Source: Bacteroidales bacterium
GTDB lineage: Bacteria > Bacteroidota > Bacteroidia > Bacteroidales > JAQUTK01
Assembly (NCBI GenBank): GCA_028709785.1
Contig: JAQUTK010000026.1
Span: 1 to 53,250 of the forward strand
Length of the DNA: 53,250 nt
Direction: 5' to 3'
Part shown: positions 1-8,991 of the stretch, in pieces
Position numbering within the stretch: position 1 is the stretch's first letter
How the letters are laid out: every line of letters starts with the position of its first letter
Notes under the pieces: model-generated
What the model was told of the DNA's origin: nothing
Database searches by the model: none
Seen by the model: only the letters and a program-made list of their open reading frames with translations
Made by a program: the position numbers and the translations under genes

Positions 1-82
<82 letters not shown>

Positions 83-87
83 TTTTT

Positions 88-127
88 GAGAGTCCTTCAG
101 TTTAACTGCTGAGGGACTCTTTTTTTT
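88..127 (+). terminator. Rho-independent terminator of the rRNA operon
   Basis: A GC-containing stem (AGAGTCC..TTCAG paired with CTGA..GGGACTCT) encloses a short A/T loop and runs straight into eight T residues. It sits directly after the 5S gene on the same strand. Confidence 0.9.
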
Positions 128-181
128 ACCTCTGATTGTAAAGGTAAAACAGGAGGTGAAGAGGTATGTGAATGCTCTTTT

Positions 182-213
182 TTTGTCGGATTGAAATATT
201 AGTTATATCTTTC
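182..213 (+). promoter_or_regulatory. Probable Bacteroidota-type promoter for the sensor kinase gene
   Basis: TTTG at 182-185 is followed after 20 bases by TATCTTTC at 206-213, one mismatch from the TAnnTTTG -7 consensus. The kinase start codon is 26 bases further on. The spacing is ideal but the -7 element is imperfect. Confidence 0.5.
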
Positions 214-238
214 CGTTTCTTTTTAAAAAAGTAATAGC

Positions 239-1402
239 ATGCATACTATTTATGATTCCAGAGGGCGATGGAAGATAGGCTTTCTTATAATAGCCTTGAT
301 CATTGCAATCTCCTCTATAGTCATTTCTAATCGCTTTGTTTCTGTCCTGGCTGAAGAGGAACGTAACAAGATGGAAATTTGGGCGGAAGCAACCCGGGAG
401 CTGTCTGTCGGTTTGGCGGGTGAAGATCAAACCTTGATATTGTCCGTTATTCAGGGAAATAAGACAATTCCTGTTATAGTACTTGATGATTCTTCTAAGG
501 TATTATGGAATGTAAATGTAAATGTTCCATCTAAAAACGCAGATGATTTCTTACAAAAGAAGGCTGCCCGATTGAAATTGGCAAATAAGGTTATTGATAT
601 TGATCTGGGTGATGGTTCTCATCAATATCTTTATTATGATGATTCCGTTATTCTGAAGCAATTGGCTTATTATCCTTACATCCTCCTATTTATTATCTCT
701 CTTTTTATTCTGCTTGCTTACTGGGTGCTTAATTCTACAAAACGTGCGGAACAGAATCAAGTGTGGGTCGGACTCTCCAAAGAAACTGCCCATCAGCTCG
801 GTACTCCCATATCTTCGTTAATGGCATGGATTGAGTTGCTTCGTGCATCAGACGGTGTAGATCCCTCTCTTTTATTTGATATGGAGAAAGATGTTCAACG
901 ACTCCTGACAATAACGGATCGCTTTTCCAAAATAGGCTCACATCCCAAACCTCTCCCTTCGGATCTGAATATGGAGATTGATCAATCTGTTGCCTACATG
1001 CGGAAGCGTATTTCCAACAAGGTGGTTGTAACCTGTCATTATGGTGATATTGATCAACCGGTTTTGCTCAGTTCTTCCTTGTTTGCCTGGGTTATTGAAA
1101 ACCTGATAAAGAATGCGATCGATGCCATGGATGGGCAAGGGCATATAACTATTTCTACCTATTCTGTTAATTCGGGTGTTGCCATTGAAATAAAAGATAC
1201 GGGAAGAGGAATTCCACGTTATAAATACAAGACGATTTTTAATCCCGGATATACAACAAAGAAAAGAGGTTGGGGATTGGGACTAACTCTTGTAAAAAGA
1301 ATAATAGAAGAGTATCATGGTGGTAAAATTTATGTCAAAGAGTCAAGTGTTAATGCGGGCACGACTTTCCGTATTGAATTGAGGAAAGCAGAAGGGGTAT
1401 AA
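239..1402 (+). CDS. Membrane-bound sensor histidine kinase (orphan)
   Basis: A 387-residue transmitter kinase. Residues about 13-31 and 143-164 form two membrane spans around a short extracytoplasmic sensor region of about 110 residues. The phosphoacceptor motif ETAHQLGTPISS carries His185. The ATPase domain shows the N box (ENLIKNAIDAM, 287-297), G1 box (DTGRGIP, 320-326), F box (FNPGYTT) and G2 box (GWGLGL, 344-349), so it should be an active autokinase. No recognisable sensor family is seen in the periplasmic part. There is no response regulator next to it: upstream is the rRNA operon and downstream is the DUF177-rpmF cluster with its own promoter, so its partner must be elsewhere. The ATG at 239 lies 26 bases after a plausible promoter. 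The signal it senses is unknown. Confidence 0.9.
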   Translation: MHTIYDSRGRWKIGFLIIALIIAISSIVISNRFVSVLAEEERNKMEIWAEATRELSVGLAGEDQTLILSVIQGNKTIPVIVLDDSSKVLWNVNVNVPSKNADDFLQKKAARLKLANKVIDIDLGDGSHQYLYYDDSVILKQLAYYPYILLFIISLFILLAYWVLNSTKRAEQNQVWVGLSKETAHQLGTPISSLMAWIELLRASDGVDPSLLFDMEKDVQRLLTITDRFSKIGSHPKPLPSDLNMEIDQSVAYMRKRISNKVVVTCHYGDIDQPVLLSSSLFAWVIENLIKNAIDAMDGQGHITISTYSVNSGVAIEIKDTGRGIPRYKYKTIFNPGYTTKKRGWGLGLTLVKRIIEEYHGGKIYVKESSVNAGTTFRIELRKAEGV

Positions 1403-1440
1403 AAAGATCATTTTTTCTTCTGTCTAACGAATATTTTTAA

Positions 1441-1448
1441 TACCTTTG
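1441..1448 (+). promoter_or_regulatory. -7 element (TACCTTTG) upstream of DUF177-rpmF cluster
   Basis: TACCTTTG matches the Bacteroidota -7 consensus TAnnTTTG exactly. No good TTTG element stands at the expected -33 distance. It lies only about 20 bases before the proposed TTG start, which implies a very short leader. Confidence 0.5.
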
Positions 1449-1467
1449 CCGAACTAAATATAAAGCG

Positions 1468-2037
1468 TTGGGAAAGTTCGATTTATATAAGGTATCTCTA
1501 AAAGGGGTACAGCCTGATATACAAGAACTTGATTTCGATTTGGATCAAGCATTCTTCAAAGCTATTGATTCTCCTGAAGTATCAAAGGGAGCTTTTCATG
1601 TGCACGTATTAATCAAAAATAAGCCGGATCGCTTCGAGTTTATTATTGATATTGATGGATATGCTTTGGTTCCTTGTGATAGATGCCTTGATGATGTTAA
1701 AGTGCCCATATCCACCAAAGAGACTTTATACGTCAAGTTTGGAGAGGAATATGCGGATGATGGAGACAACGTGGTTGTTATTCCGGAGAATGAGGGTGTT
1801 ATTAATATCGCGTGGTTTCTGTTTGAGTTTATTGCTTTGCAGATTCCAATTAAGCATGTTCATCCGGCGGGTGAATGTAATAAACCAATGCTCAGTAAAC
1901 TTCGTAAGTTCAGAGTCGTGGATGAAAATGATTCAGAAGATAGCGATGATGAATCTTTCGACGATGAAGAAACGAACGAATCAGATGATGTAGACCCGAG
2001 ATGGGATAAACTAAAGAATATAATAGATAATAATTAA
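1468..2037 (+). CDS. DUF177 (YceD-like) protein, rpmF partner
   Basis: A 189-residue protein of the DUF177/YceD family, which in many bacteria is encoded directly before rpmF and has been linked to 23S rRNA accumulation. The mid-region Cys pair (PCDRC, near residue 73) and a later GECNKPM motif are visible; the last ~40 residues are very acidic (runs of Asp/Glu). The most N-terminal plausible start is a TTG at 1468, giving MGKFDLYKV, the usual N-terminus as I recall it for Bacteroidales homologues; no in-frame ATG fits as well. The stop is 12 bases before rpmF, so the two genes are almost certainly cotranscribed. The molecular function is not established; a role in ribosome assembly is inferred from context. 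Confidence 0.88.
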   Translation: MGKFDLYKVSLKGVQPDIQELDFDLDQAFFKAIDSPEVSKGAFHVHVLIKNKPDRFEFIIDIDGYALVPCDRCLDDVKVPISTKETLYVKFGEEYADDGDNVVVIPENEGVINIAWFLFEFIALQIPIKHVHPAGECNKPMLSKLRKFRVVDENDSEDSDDESFDDEETNESDDVDPRWDKLKNIIDNN

Positions 2038-2049
2038 AGATTAAGTAAA

Positions 2050-2235
2050 ATGGCACATCCTAAGCGAAAACAGTCAAAGACTAGAACAGCGAAAAGAAGA
2101 ACTCATGATAAAGCTGTAGCTCCTACTCTTGCTTTATGTCCAAATTGTGGCGCATGGCATATTTTCCACATGGTTTGTGGAGAGTGCGGCTATTACAGAG
2201 GCAAACTTGCAATCGAGAAAGCAGCTGCGTTATAA
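2050..2235 (+). CDS. rpmF: 50S ribosomal protein L32
   Basis: A 61-residue basic protein starting MAHPKRKQSKTRT, the typical L32 N-terminus. It carries an intact zinc ribbon: CPNC (residues 30-33) and CGECG (43-47). L32 is a late-assembling protein of the large subunit near the peptidyl transferase centre. It sits between the DUF177 gene and fabH, the classical linkage of rpmF with fatty acid synthesis genes (plsX is missing here). A Cys4 form implies zinc dependence; no Cys-free paralogue is seen in the window. Confidence 0.97.
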   Translation: MAHPKRKQSKTRTAKRRTHDKAVAPTLALCPNCGAWHIFHMVCGECGYYRGKLAIEKAAAL

Positions 2236-2317
2236 TTGGTAGTTAACAAAATTCCTTTTAAGGATAGAGATGAACAGTTGGGATCTCTATCCTTATTAGA
2301 TTAAATCGGGTTACAGT

Positions 2318-3316
2318 ATGAAGAAAATAAATGCGGTAATTACAGGAATAGGAGGATACCTTCCTGATTATATCCTTACCAATGAAGAACTGTCGAGAAT
2401 GATTGATACTACTGACGAGTGGATTACTACCCGGGTTGGTATCAAAGAGAGAAGAATACTCCATGAAAAAGGATTAGGTTCTTCTTATATGGGACGTAAA
2501 GCTGCAAAACAGCTTTTGTCTAAGACAGGAGTCACTCCCGAAGAAATAGACCTGATTATTTGTGCTACAAGTACAGGTGATCATATTTTTCCTTCCACAT
2601 CATCCATTATTGCAGGAAAATTAGGCTGTAAGAATGCATTTACATTTGATTTGGCTGCTGCTTGTTCAGGATTTCTTTATGCTTTGCAGACTGCTCGTGC
2701 ATACATTTGTAGCGGGCTGTATAAAAAAGTGATGGTTATTACGGCCGAAAAGATGTCCTCAATTACAAATTACGAAGATCGTTCTACTTGTCCATTGTTT
2801 GGTGACGGAGCTTCCGCTGTATTGGTTGAGCCGACTACGGAAGATCTTGGTATTGTTGATGCAATACTTCATACCGATGGTATCGGTTTGCCTTTCCTTC
2901 ATTTAAAATCGGGAGGATCTGTAAGTCCGGCAAGTCGTCAGACTGTGCGTAATAAAGAGCATTTCATTTATCAGGAAGGCAAAACTGTCTATAAGTATGC
3001 CGTATCCAGTATGTCTCAGGTTTCTGTGGATATTATGGAACGTAATTCTTTGACAAACAATGACGTAAAATGGTTTGTTCCTCATCAGGCAAATAACCGT
3101 ATTATTGAAGCTGTAGCAACCCGTATGAATCTTACGTCTGATAAGACTTTGGTTAACATTGATCATATCGGTAATACAAGTGCGGCAAGTATTCCTATTT
3201 GTCTTTGGGAAAATGAAGAGCTTCTGAAGAAAGCAGATAATATTATTATTTCTGCATTCGGAGCCGGATTTACATGGGGCGCTATTTATATGAAATGGGG
3301 ATACGATGGTATTTAA
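2318..3316 (+). CDS. fabH: Beta-ketoacyl-ACP synthase III
   Basis: A 332-residue condensing enzyme that starts fatty acid synthesis by joining an acyl-CoA primer with malonyl-ACP in the cytoplasm. The catalytic triad is intact: Cys116 in AAACSGFL, His256 in PHQANNR and Asn286 in HIGNTSAAS. Length and N-terminus ([18 protein letters not shown]) are normal for FabH. It lies 82 bases after rpmF and 27 bases before era, in the order rpmF-fabH-era-der. The primer preference (acetyl versus branched) cannot be told from the sequence. A second FabH-like paralogue is common in Bacteroidales, so this need not be the only copy. Confidence 0.95.
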   Translation: MKKINAVITGIGGYLPDYILTNEELSRMIDTTDEWITTRVGIKERRILHEKGLGSSYMGRKAAKQLLSKTGVTPEEIDLIICATSTGDHIFPSTSSIIAGKLGCKNAFTFDLAAACSGFLYALQTARAYICSGLYKKVMVITAEKMSSITNYEDRSTCPLFGDGASAVLVEPTTEDLGIVDAILHTDGIGLPFLHLKSGGSVSPASRQTVRNKEHFIYQEGKTVYKYAVSSMSQVSVDIMERNSLTNNDVKWFVPHQANNRIIEAVATRMNLTSDKTLVNIDHIGNTSAASIPICLWENEELLKKADNIIISAFGAGFTWGAIYMKWGYDGI

Positions 3317-3343
3317 TGCCTTCTTCCTCTCTAACATCACATT

Positions 3344-4225
3344 ATGCATAAAGCTGGGTTTGTAAATATTATCGGTAATCCCAATGTCGGAAAGTCGACC
3401 TTGATGAACAAACTGGTTGGTGAACGGGTTTCTATTATTACGCCGAAGGCGCAGACCACACGTCACCGCATTATGGGTATTGTGAATACGGAAGATATGC
3501 AGATTGTCTTCTCAGATACTCCGGGAGTGTTGAAGCCTCATTATAAGCTTCAGGAGTCCATGCTCAATTTCTCTCAGTCAGCTTTGTCTGATGCAGATGT
3601 CTTAATATACGTCACGGATGTAGTTGAGAGGCTGGACAAAAACGAGGAGTTTTTAGCTCTTGTAAAAGCTCAGACAATCCCTCTTCTTCTATTGATTAAT
3701 AAGATTGATCTCTCTAACCAGGAAGAGTTGGATCTGTTAGTCTCCACATGGAAAGAAGAGTTACCTCAAGCCGAGATCATACCGGTTTCGGCAAAAAGCG
3801 GATTCAATCTGGACTATGTATTAAGAAGAATCAAAGAGCAGATTCCTGAATCGGAACCTTACTTTGATAAAGATGCCCTGACAGATAAGCCAACACGTTT
3901 CTTTGTGAATGAGATTATTCGTGAAAAGATATTTTTGTTCTACCAGAAGGAAGTTCCCTATTCGACGGAAGTTGTTGTAGAGGAGTATAAAGATACTGAG
4001 AAATTAGTGAGTATAAGGGCGGTCATTTATGTTGAACGTGAATCCCAAAAGGGAATTATAATAGGTCATGGTGGTAAGGCCTTGAAAAAGATTGGCACCG
4101 AATCCCGAAGAGATATAGAAGCTTTTCTGGGTAAGAAAGTCTTTCTTGAGCTGTACGTCAAAGTCGAAACAGACTGGCGAAGCAAAGAAAATGTATTGAA
4201 GAACTTCGGTTATCGTTTAGATTAA
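3344..4225 (+). CDS. era: GTPase Era (16S rRNA/30S maturation)
   Basis: A 293-residue Era GTPase. The G domain has G1 GNPNVGKS (residues 11-18), G2 TT in KAQTTRHRIMG, G3 DTPG, G4 NKID and G5 VSAKSG. The C-terminal KH domain carries the RNA-binding loop IIIGHGGKALKKIG followed by a helix beginning ESRRDIE. Era binds the 3' end of 16S rRNA and acts late in 30S assembly. It is followed at once by der, a second ribosome-assembly GTPase, and the pair is probably cotranscribed with fabH. Confidence 0.96.
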   Translation: MHKAGFVNIIGNPNVGKSTLMNKLVGERVSIITPKAQTTRHRIMGIVNTEDMQIVFSDTPGVLKPHYKLQESMLNFSQSALSDADVLIYVTDVVERLDKNEEFLALVKAQTIPLLLLINKIDLSNQEELDLLVSTWKEELPQAEIIPVSAKSGFNLDYVLRRIKEQIPESEPYFDKDALTDKPTRFFVNEIIREKIFLFYQKEVPYSTEVVVEEYKDTEKLVSIRAVIYVERESQKGIIIGHGGKALKKIGTESRRDIEAFLGKKVFLELYVKVETDWRSKENVLKNFGYRLD

Positions 4226-4301
4226 ACCGCTGTTCTATTGGACTGAAAATTAGTAGAGTCATAACTCGGATGCAGTGATTGCAATCCAATTAAAAAAAAT
4301 T

Positions 4302-5618
4302 ATGGGAAATATTGTAGCAATTGTAGGGCGACCTAATGTAGGTAAGTCCACGCTTTTTAATCGACTGACTCAGTCGCGTCGTGCCATTGTAAATGAAATG
4401 GCTGGAACAACCAGAGATCGCCAATATGGCAAAGTAGAATGGGGGGGACAACAATTCTCCGTCATTGACACCGGAGGGTGGGTCATCAACTCTGATGATG
4501 TCTTCGAAGAACAAATCCGCAATCAAGTATCTGTAGCTATTGAAGAGTGTGATCTCATACTTTTCGTTGTTGATGTGCAAACAGGAGTCAATGATCTTGA
4601 TGATCAAGTAGCCAAGATTCTTCGCCGTTGTAAAAAACCGGTAATTGTCGTTGCTAATAAAGCTGATTCATATGAGATCGGATATGGTGCTGCCGACTTC
4701 TATTCATTGGGATTGGGTGACCCTTTCTGCGTTTCTTCTGTCAATGGTTCAGGTACAGGCGATCTTCTGGATAAGATATTGTTAGGATTTACTAAGAATG
4801 AACAGGATGAAGAAATACTGGAGGAAGTGCCGCGTCTTACCATTGTTGGACGTCCAAATTCAGGGAAGTCTTCGCTTATCAATTCTTTTATTGGAGAGGA
4901 ACGCCATATTGTAACAGATATCGCAGGTACAACCCGCGATTCTATCTATACCAGATATACAAAGTTTGGACTCGATTTTTACCTTGTTGACACTGCCGGT
5001 ATTCGTAAGAAAGGAAAAGTGAATGAGGATTTGGAATATTATTCTGTCATTCGTTCTATACGGGCGATTGAGTCTGCCGATGTATGTATCTTGCTTGTTG
5101 ATGCAACCAGAGGTATAGAAAGTCAGGATCTGAATATCTTCTCCCTGGTTCAAAAGAATAAAAAAGGGCTCGTTGTATGTGTAAACAAATGGGATCTTGT
5201 TCAGGACAAGAGTACAATAGCTATTAAAACTTTTGAGAATGCAATCCGACAGAGACTTGCTCCTTTTGTTGATTTTCCAATCATATTTATCTCCGCAATC
5301 GAGAAACAGCGAATCTTCAAAGTGCTTGAGACTGCCAAGGAAGTCTATGAAAACCGTAAGAAGAGAATTTCGACCAGCAAACTTAATGAAGAGATGCTGC
5401 CGTTAATTGAAAATTATCCTCCTCCTACATTAAAAGGAAAGTACATAAAGATTAAATATGTGACGCAGTTGCCAAATACGCATATTCCTTCTTTTGTCTT
5501 TTTCTGTAACTTACCTCAGTATATCAAAGAACCATACAAACGTTTTCTTGAGAATAAGATTCGTGATAAATGGGATTTCCTCGGTACACCGATCAATATA
5601 TTCTTCCGTCCGAAATAA
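4302..5618 (+). CDS. der: Double-domain GTPase Der (EngA), 50S assembly
   Basis: Two tandem G domains followed by a KH-like domain, about 438 residues. The first P-loop is GRPNVGKS (residues 9-16) and the second GRPNSGKS; both domains have DTGG/DTAG G3 motifs and NKxD G4 motifs (NKAD, NKWD). Der acts in late 50S subunit assembly. The frame is open from a GTG at 4275, but the ATG at 4302 gives [16 protein letters not shown], which matches the family N-terminus, so I use it. It closes the rpmF-fabH-era-der run and is followed by a clear terminator. Confidence 0.96.
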   Translation: MGNIVAIVGRPNVGKSTLFNRLTQSRRAIVNEMAGTTRDRQYGKVEWGGQQFSVIDTGGWVINSDDVFEEQIRNQVSVAIEECDLILFVVDVQTGVNDLDDQVAKILRRCKKPVIVVANKADSYEIGYGAADFYSLGLGDPFCVSSVNGSGTGDLLDKILLGFTKNEQDEEILEEVPRLTIVGRPNSGKSSLINSFIGEERHIVTDIAGTTRDSIYTRYTKFGLDFYLVDTAGIRKKGKVNEDLEYYSVIRSIRAIESADVCILLVDATRGIESQDLNIFSLVQKNKKGLVVCVNKWDLVQDKSTIAIKTFENAIRQRLAPFVDFPIIFISAIEKQRIFKVLETAKEVYENRKKRISTSKLNEEMLPLIENYPPPTLKGKYIKIKYVTQLPNTHIPSFVFFCNLPQYIKEPYKRFLENKIRDKWDFLGTPINIFFRPK

Positions 5619-5644
5619 GTAGGCGGATTATACTCCAAATAAAG

Positions 5645-5685
5645 AACCCGGAAGCAGGACAACTTATCCACTTCCGGGTTTTTTC
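5645..5685 (+). terminator. Terminator after der (probably bidirectional)
   Basis: A perfect 10-base stem (AACCCGGAAG / CTTCCGGGTT) runs into six T residues. The convergent rubrerythrin gene ends about 40 bases further on, and A residues on the left side of the stem would give a T-tract for that strand, so it may serve both. Confidence 0.85.
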
Positions 5686-5726
5686 ATGTTACCTTAATAA
5701 CAAACTGAACTAATACCAGACCCTGA

Positions 5727-6278
5727 TTACTTTTTGAAATAACGATTGAACAATCCTTCAAATCCTTTTCCGTGACGAGCTTCGTCTTTGCACATTTCAT
5801 GAACTGTATCGTGAATAGCGTCAAGATTCAAGCTCTTTGCACGTGTTGCAATTCGTTTCTTGTCAGCGCAAGCACCTTGCTCAGCCATCATGCGCTTCTC
5901 GAGATTTGTTTTCGTATCCCAAACAACATCACCTAAAAGTTCGGCGAATCTTGAAGCATGTTCCGCTTCTTCCCATGCATATCTTTTGAACGCTTCAGCA
6001 ACCTCAGGATAACCTTCGCGATCAGCCTGACGACTCATTGCCAAATACATACCTACTTCAGTGCATTCGCCCATGAAGTGATTGTTCAGGTCGGCAATCA
6101 TTTCTTCATCGCATCCTTTTGCTACACCGATCACATGTGCATCAGCAAAAGTCAATGAATCAGCAGATTCAACCATTTCATTGAATTTGCTGGCAGGTGC
6201 TTTACAAGTAGGACATGTTGCAGGAGCAGAATCTCCTTCGTGGATATAACCACATACAGTACAAATAAACTTCTTCAT
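5727..6278 (-). CDS. Reverse rubrerythrin (peroxide reductase)
   Basis: A 183-residue protein with the rubredoxin-like domain at the N-terminus (Cys6, Cys9, Cys22, Cys25 in CTVC and CPTC) and a ferritin-like di-iron four-helix domain after it. Glu/His motifs typical of the di-iron site are visible ([21 protein letters not shown]). This domain order is the opposite of classical rubrerythrin and is the reverse-rubrerythrin form known from clostridia and other anaerobes. The family reduces hydrogen peroxide using electrons from NAD(P)H via other redox proteins. It lies 35 bases downstream of a perR-like gene on the same strand, which makes peroxide control likely. Close paralogues are often mislabelled rubredoxin or ferritin. 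Confidence 0.93.
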   Translation of the reverse strand: MKKFICTVCGYIHEGDSAPATCPTCKAPASKFNEMVESADSLTFADAHVIGVAKGCDEEMIADLNNHFMGECTEVGMYLAMSRQADREGYPEVAEAFKRYAWEEAEHASRFAELLGDVVWDTKTNLEKRMMAEQGACADKKRIATRAKSLNLDAIHDTVHEMCKDEARHGKGFEGLFNRYFKK

Positions 6279-6313
6279 AATTCGTTTTTTTTAATAGGTA
6301 TATATTCTTTTTC

Positions 6314-6724
6314 TTAAATCCTCTTCTTCTCGCAATTGCTACAATAGCCATAAAACGAAATCTCCACCGAATCAACAGTAAACTCTGATGACTCATTTCT
6401 AAGTAAACTTATCTCGTTTAATGGTATATCTATAATTTTATTACAGTCTTTACACAGGAAATGACCATGCAAACTTGTATCTCCGTCATAGTGTATATTC
6501 TTTTCGTCCAACGTTAATGCAAGACATGCTTTACTATCAGATAATATCTTTAAAGTATTATAGACTGTTGTTTTAGACAGAGTAGGCATACGTTTGGACA
6601 ACTCGTTGTAGATGTCATCAGCTGTCGGATGGTTTTTATGGGTCAATAAGTATTTCATTATTGACATCCGCTGCATCGACGGCTTTACGTTGTGCTCCAG
6701 CAAATAGTTGTATGAATTATTCAT
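6314..6724 (-). CDS. perR: PerR-type peroxide-sensing repressor (Fur family)
   Basis: A 136-residue Fur-family protein. Aligned by eye to Bacillus subtilis PerR, all five regulatory-metal ligands are present: His32 (H37), Asp80 (D85), His86 (H91), His88 (H93) and Asp99 (D104). The Asp at the last position is the hallmark separating PerR from Fur, which has Glu. The structural zinc site is intact: CKDC (91-94) and CSNC (128-131). In PerR, iron-catalysed oxidation of the His ligands releases DNA. A perfect 7-1-7 palindrome lies just upstream of its start, so it is probably autoregulated together with the downstream rubrerythrin. Confidence 0.92.
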   Translation of the reverse strand: MNNSYNYLLEHNVKPSMQRMSIMKYLLTHKNHPTADDIYNELSKRMPTLSKTTVYNTLKILSDSKACLALTLDEKNIHYDGDTSLHGHFLCKDCNKIIDIPLNEISLLRNESSEFTVDSVEISFYGYCSNCEKKRI

Positions 6725-6739
6725 GAATAAAAATCAAAT

Positions 6740-6754
6740 TTGTAATGATTACAA
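6740..6754. promoter_or_regulatory. PerR box (7-1-7 inverted repeat)
   Basis: TTGTAATGATTACAA is a perfect 7-1-7 palindrome, close to the PerR box consensus TTATAATNATTATAA. The symmetry continues with AAA/TTT pairs at 6736-6738 and 6756-6758. It lies 16 bases before the perR start codon and just downstream of the predicted transcription start, where binding would block transcription. Confidence 0.85.
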
Positions 6755-6768
6755 TTTTAATTCGGATG

Positions 6769-6799
6769 CAAAGTTATACAAGATATATTTCCCGGCAAA
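6769..6799 (-). promoter_or_regulatory. Promoter of perR-rubrerythrin operon
   Basis: On the minus strand TTTG (6796-6799) and TAACTTTG (6769-6776) are separated by 19 bases, a full match to the Bacteroidota promoter consensus. The PerR box begins about 15 bases downstream. Confidence 0.8.
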
Positions 6800-6877
6800 T
6801 AAAATCAGAACTATTTTTAAAAGAAAGCTTGTTTCTTTCTGACTCAAACTTTTTATCTCTCCATTCAATGCAAATTG

Positions 6878-6909
6878 TTTGGAAATATCTGTCTCAAGGT
6901 ATATATTTG
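6878..6909 (+). promoter_or_regulatory. Promoter of the DUF2156-GNAT gene pair
   Basis: TTTG at 6878-6881, a 20-base spacer and TATATTTG at 6902-6909 match the Bacteroidota consensus exactly. The first start codon follows at 6935. Confidence 0.75.
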
Positions 6910-6934
6910 TATCTCATAACAGAACACAACGCAT

Positions 6935-7828
6935 ATGATTCAATATAAAGAACTCTCTTTGTCAGACAAAAATATCATCTCTTCCTATACGCTACACAGT
7001 ACAGAGATGAATTGCGATTTTTCTTTTTCCAATCTTTTTACCTGGAGATTTATCTATAATACCTGTTATGCTATTGTACATGATTTCCTTGTTTTAAAGT
7101 TTTGGGATGGAGATCGTATCATTTATATCTTTCCCATTGGAAAGGGCGAGATTACTCCCGTATTGGATAAGATGTTTGCTGATGCTGCTGAAGAAAAGCA
7201 GCCTCTCCGGTTTTATGGCTTAAGCGAAACAAAGAAGGAAGAACTTGAGCGACTCTGTCCCGGCAAGTTTATCTTCAAACTGAGCAGAGATCGCGCTGAC
7301 TATATTTATTTGCGGACAGATCTGGTCGAACTGACCGGAAAGAAATATCAGCCCAAACGTAATCATATCAATAAGCTTAAGATTGAACATCCGGACTGGA
7401 CGTACACACCCATCACCCCGGGGGAGATTGAAGATTGTCTTGAGATGGAGCGCAGATGGTGTATCACAAACAGATGCCACGAACAAGAGGGACTTGGAAA
7501 TGAACGTCGTTCTTTAATTGCCGGTTTGCATCACTTCGAAGAACTTGGGCTTATCGGGGGAATGCTTCATACAAATGGAGAGATTGTCGCATTTACATTC
7601 GGTATGCCAATTAATGCAACGACCTTTGGTGTCCATGTCGAAAAAGCAGATTCCGAAGTACAAGGAGCTTATGCGGTCATCAATCAGGAGTTTGCCAAAC
7701 GGATTCCCGCGCAATATATGTATGTGAACCGGGAAGAAGATCTTGGCATTGAAGGATTGCGGAAAGCGAAGTTGTCCTATAAACCAGCCATTATTCTTGA
7801 CAAATATCAAGCCTGCATGAAAGAATGA
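6935..7828 (+). CDS. DUF2156 (phosphatidylglycerol lysyltransferase-like) protein
   Basis: A 297-residue soluble protein of the DUF2156 family, a GNAT-fold family that includes the C-terminal catalytic domain of MprF-type aminoacyl-phosphatidylglycerol synthases. Typical features are the FSFSNLFTWR segment near residue 30, the YQPKRNHINKLK motif near 140 and a C-terminal AKLSYKPA segment. Unlike MprF it has no membrane domain, so the aminoacyl or acyl acceptor is not known. It overlaps the next gene, also GNAT-like, by four bases (ATGA), so the two are translationally coupled and may act in one process. Confidence 0.85.
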   Translation: MIQYKELSLSDKNIISSYTLHSTEMNCDFSFSNLFTWRFIYNTCYAIVHDFLVLKFWDGDRIIYIFPIGKGEITPVLDKMFADAAEEKQPLRFYGLSETKKEELERLCPGKFIFKLSRDRADYIYLRTDLVELTGKKYQPKRNHINKLKIEHPDWTYTPITPGEIEDCLEMERRWCITNRCHEQEGLGNERRSLIAGLHHFEELGLIGGMLHTNGEIVAFTFGMPINATTFGVHVEKADSEVQGAYAVINQEFAKRIPAQYMYVNREEDLGIEGLRKAKLSYKPAIILDKYQACMKE

Positions 7829-8877
7829 ATAGGAGAGAAGAAACCCGGTTGCTGTATGATCTTTGTTTCAAAGATTCACCTGCGTTCACCGAACTTTATT
7901 TTCGGGAACGATACAGTGATGAGCGGAATATAGTCATGTATGCCGATGAGCAACTGGTCTCCTGTTTGCAATTGATCCCTTACTCTATGACTTACTGCGG
8001 TACAGGATGTGTAGCAATGAATTATATTTCTGCTGCATGTACACATCCGGATTATAGAGGCCGGGGATGGATGAATCAGGTCCTTTTAAAAGCTCTTCGC
8101 GTTTCCTATCAGACGAACGTTCCTTTCGTAACTCTCATTCCAGCCTCGGAATCTCTTTTTACGTACTACGGGAAATACGGTTTTGCTAAAGCGTTTGATT
8201 ATTCAGAGTACTGCTGTTCGTCCGAATCTTTTCATTCTGATCACGTCGTTACAGTTTCGTTTTGTACCTCTTTCCCGGTTGATGCATGGAGCTCTTTTGA
8301 AAATGAGATGAGACTCCGAAATAATAGCGTCCAGCATGATCGTAAAGACATTCAGGTTGTACTGGAAGATCTGAGTATCTTTGGAGGCATGTTTCTGATT
8401 GCCCGATCGGAGCTCGGTGAGGTTGTCGGGATCGCTTTTTGTATTCCTCAACAGGACCGGCTTTTTGTTCCGGATATGATCTGCCGGTCCGCACAAATTC
8501 GTGACTCACTATTCGCTGAAGCACTCCGGATGTCCGGCTTGACAACCGTTTGCTATCATTCGATTCCGGTCAATGAACCTGTTCATCATTTGGGAATGGC
8601 TCGGATTGTTTGCGCCGAACCCCTCCTGAAGCAATATGCGGCAACTCATCCCGATTGCCGTGCTTCTTTCCAACTAACAGATCCTCTGATAGAAGAAAAC
8701 AATGGATTGTTTCAACTCGAAAATGGAATCCTGACCCGGAATCTTTCCGGAGAAGCCGAAGAGGTGACCATCCCGCAGTTGACTCAGGCTTTGCTGGGGT
8801 ATCATCCGGAAGAGCTTTCCCCTCTTTTTAAAACATTTGAGAAGCAAAACCCCTACATGAGTTTGATGCTCAATTAA
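7825..8877 (+). CDS. GNAT family acetyltransferase (two-domain, Eis-like layout)
   Basis: A 350-residue protein. The N-terminal half is a GNAT domain with the acetyl-CoA binding loop in HPDYRGRGWMNQVL (about residues 75-88) after the strand AMNYISAACT. The second half contains a further degenerate GNAT-like fold and a C-terminal segment resembling the sterol-carrier-like end of Eis-type N-acetyltransferases. The start codon overlaps the stop of the DUF2156 gene. The substrate is unknown. The family name is fairly sure; the Eis comparison rests on length and domain layout. Confidence 0.85.
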   Translation: MNRREETRLLYDLCFKDSPAFTELYFRERYSDERNIVMYADEQLVSCLQLIPYSMTYCGTGCVAMNYISAACTHPDYRGRGWMNQVLLKALRVSYQTNVPFVTLIPASESLFTYYGKYGFAKAFDYSEYCCSSESFHSDHVVTVSFCTSFPVDAWSSFENEMRLRNNSVQHDRKDIQVVLEDLSIFGGMFLIARSELGEVVGIAFCIPQQDRLFVPDMICRSAQIRDSLFAEALRMSGLTTVCYHSIPVNEPVHHLGMARIVCAEPLLKQYAATHPDCRASFQLTDPLIEENNGLFQLENGILTRNLSGEAEEVTIPQLTQALLGYHPEELSPLFKTFEKQNPYMSLMLN

Positions 8878-8961
8878 TCGATTCAAGCCATCTCTCGAGG
8901 TTCACATCCGTTCCAATCTGCAATTTCTTCCTCATCGACGCTTTTGTGCTTATTAAATCCA

Positions 8962-8969
8962 TATCTTTG
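8962..8969 (+). promoter_or_regulatory. -7 element (TATCTTTG) upstream of feoAB
   Basis: An exact TAnnTTTG match 22 bases before the feoAB start. The nearest TTTG (8943-8946) is only 15 bases upstream, shorter than the usual 19-21, so the promoter is only partly supported. No clear Fur box is visible in the 114-base gap. Confidence 0.5.
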
Positions 8970-8991
8970 TATTCAATTAGATACTTAGCAT

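Noticed and set aside
1646..1993. 115-residue frame within the DUF177 gene
   Set aside because: Met-rich out-of-frame shadow of a well-supported gene.
6745..6948. 67-residue plus-strand frame over the perR promoter
   Set aside because: It covers the PerR box and two promoters and overlaps the DUF2156 start; composition is not gene-like.
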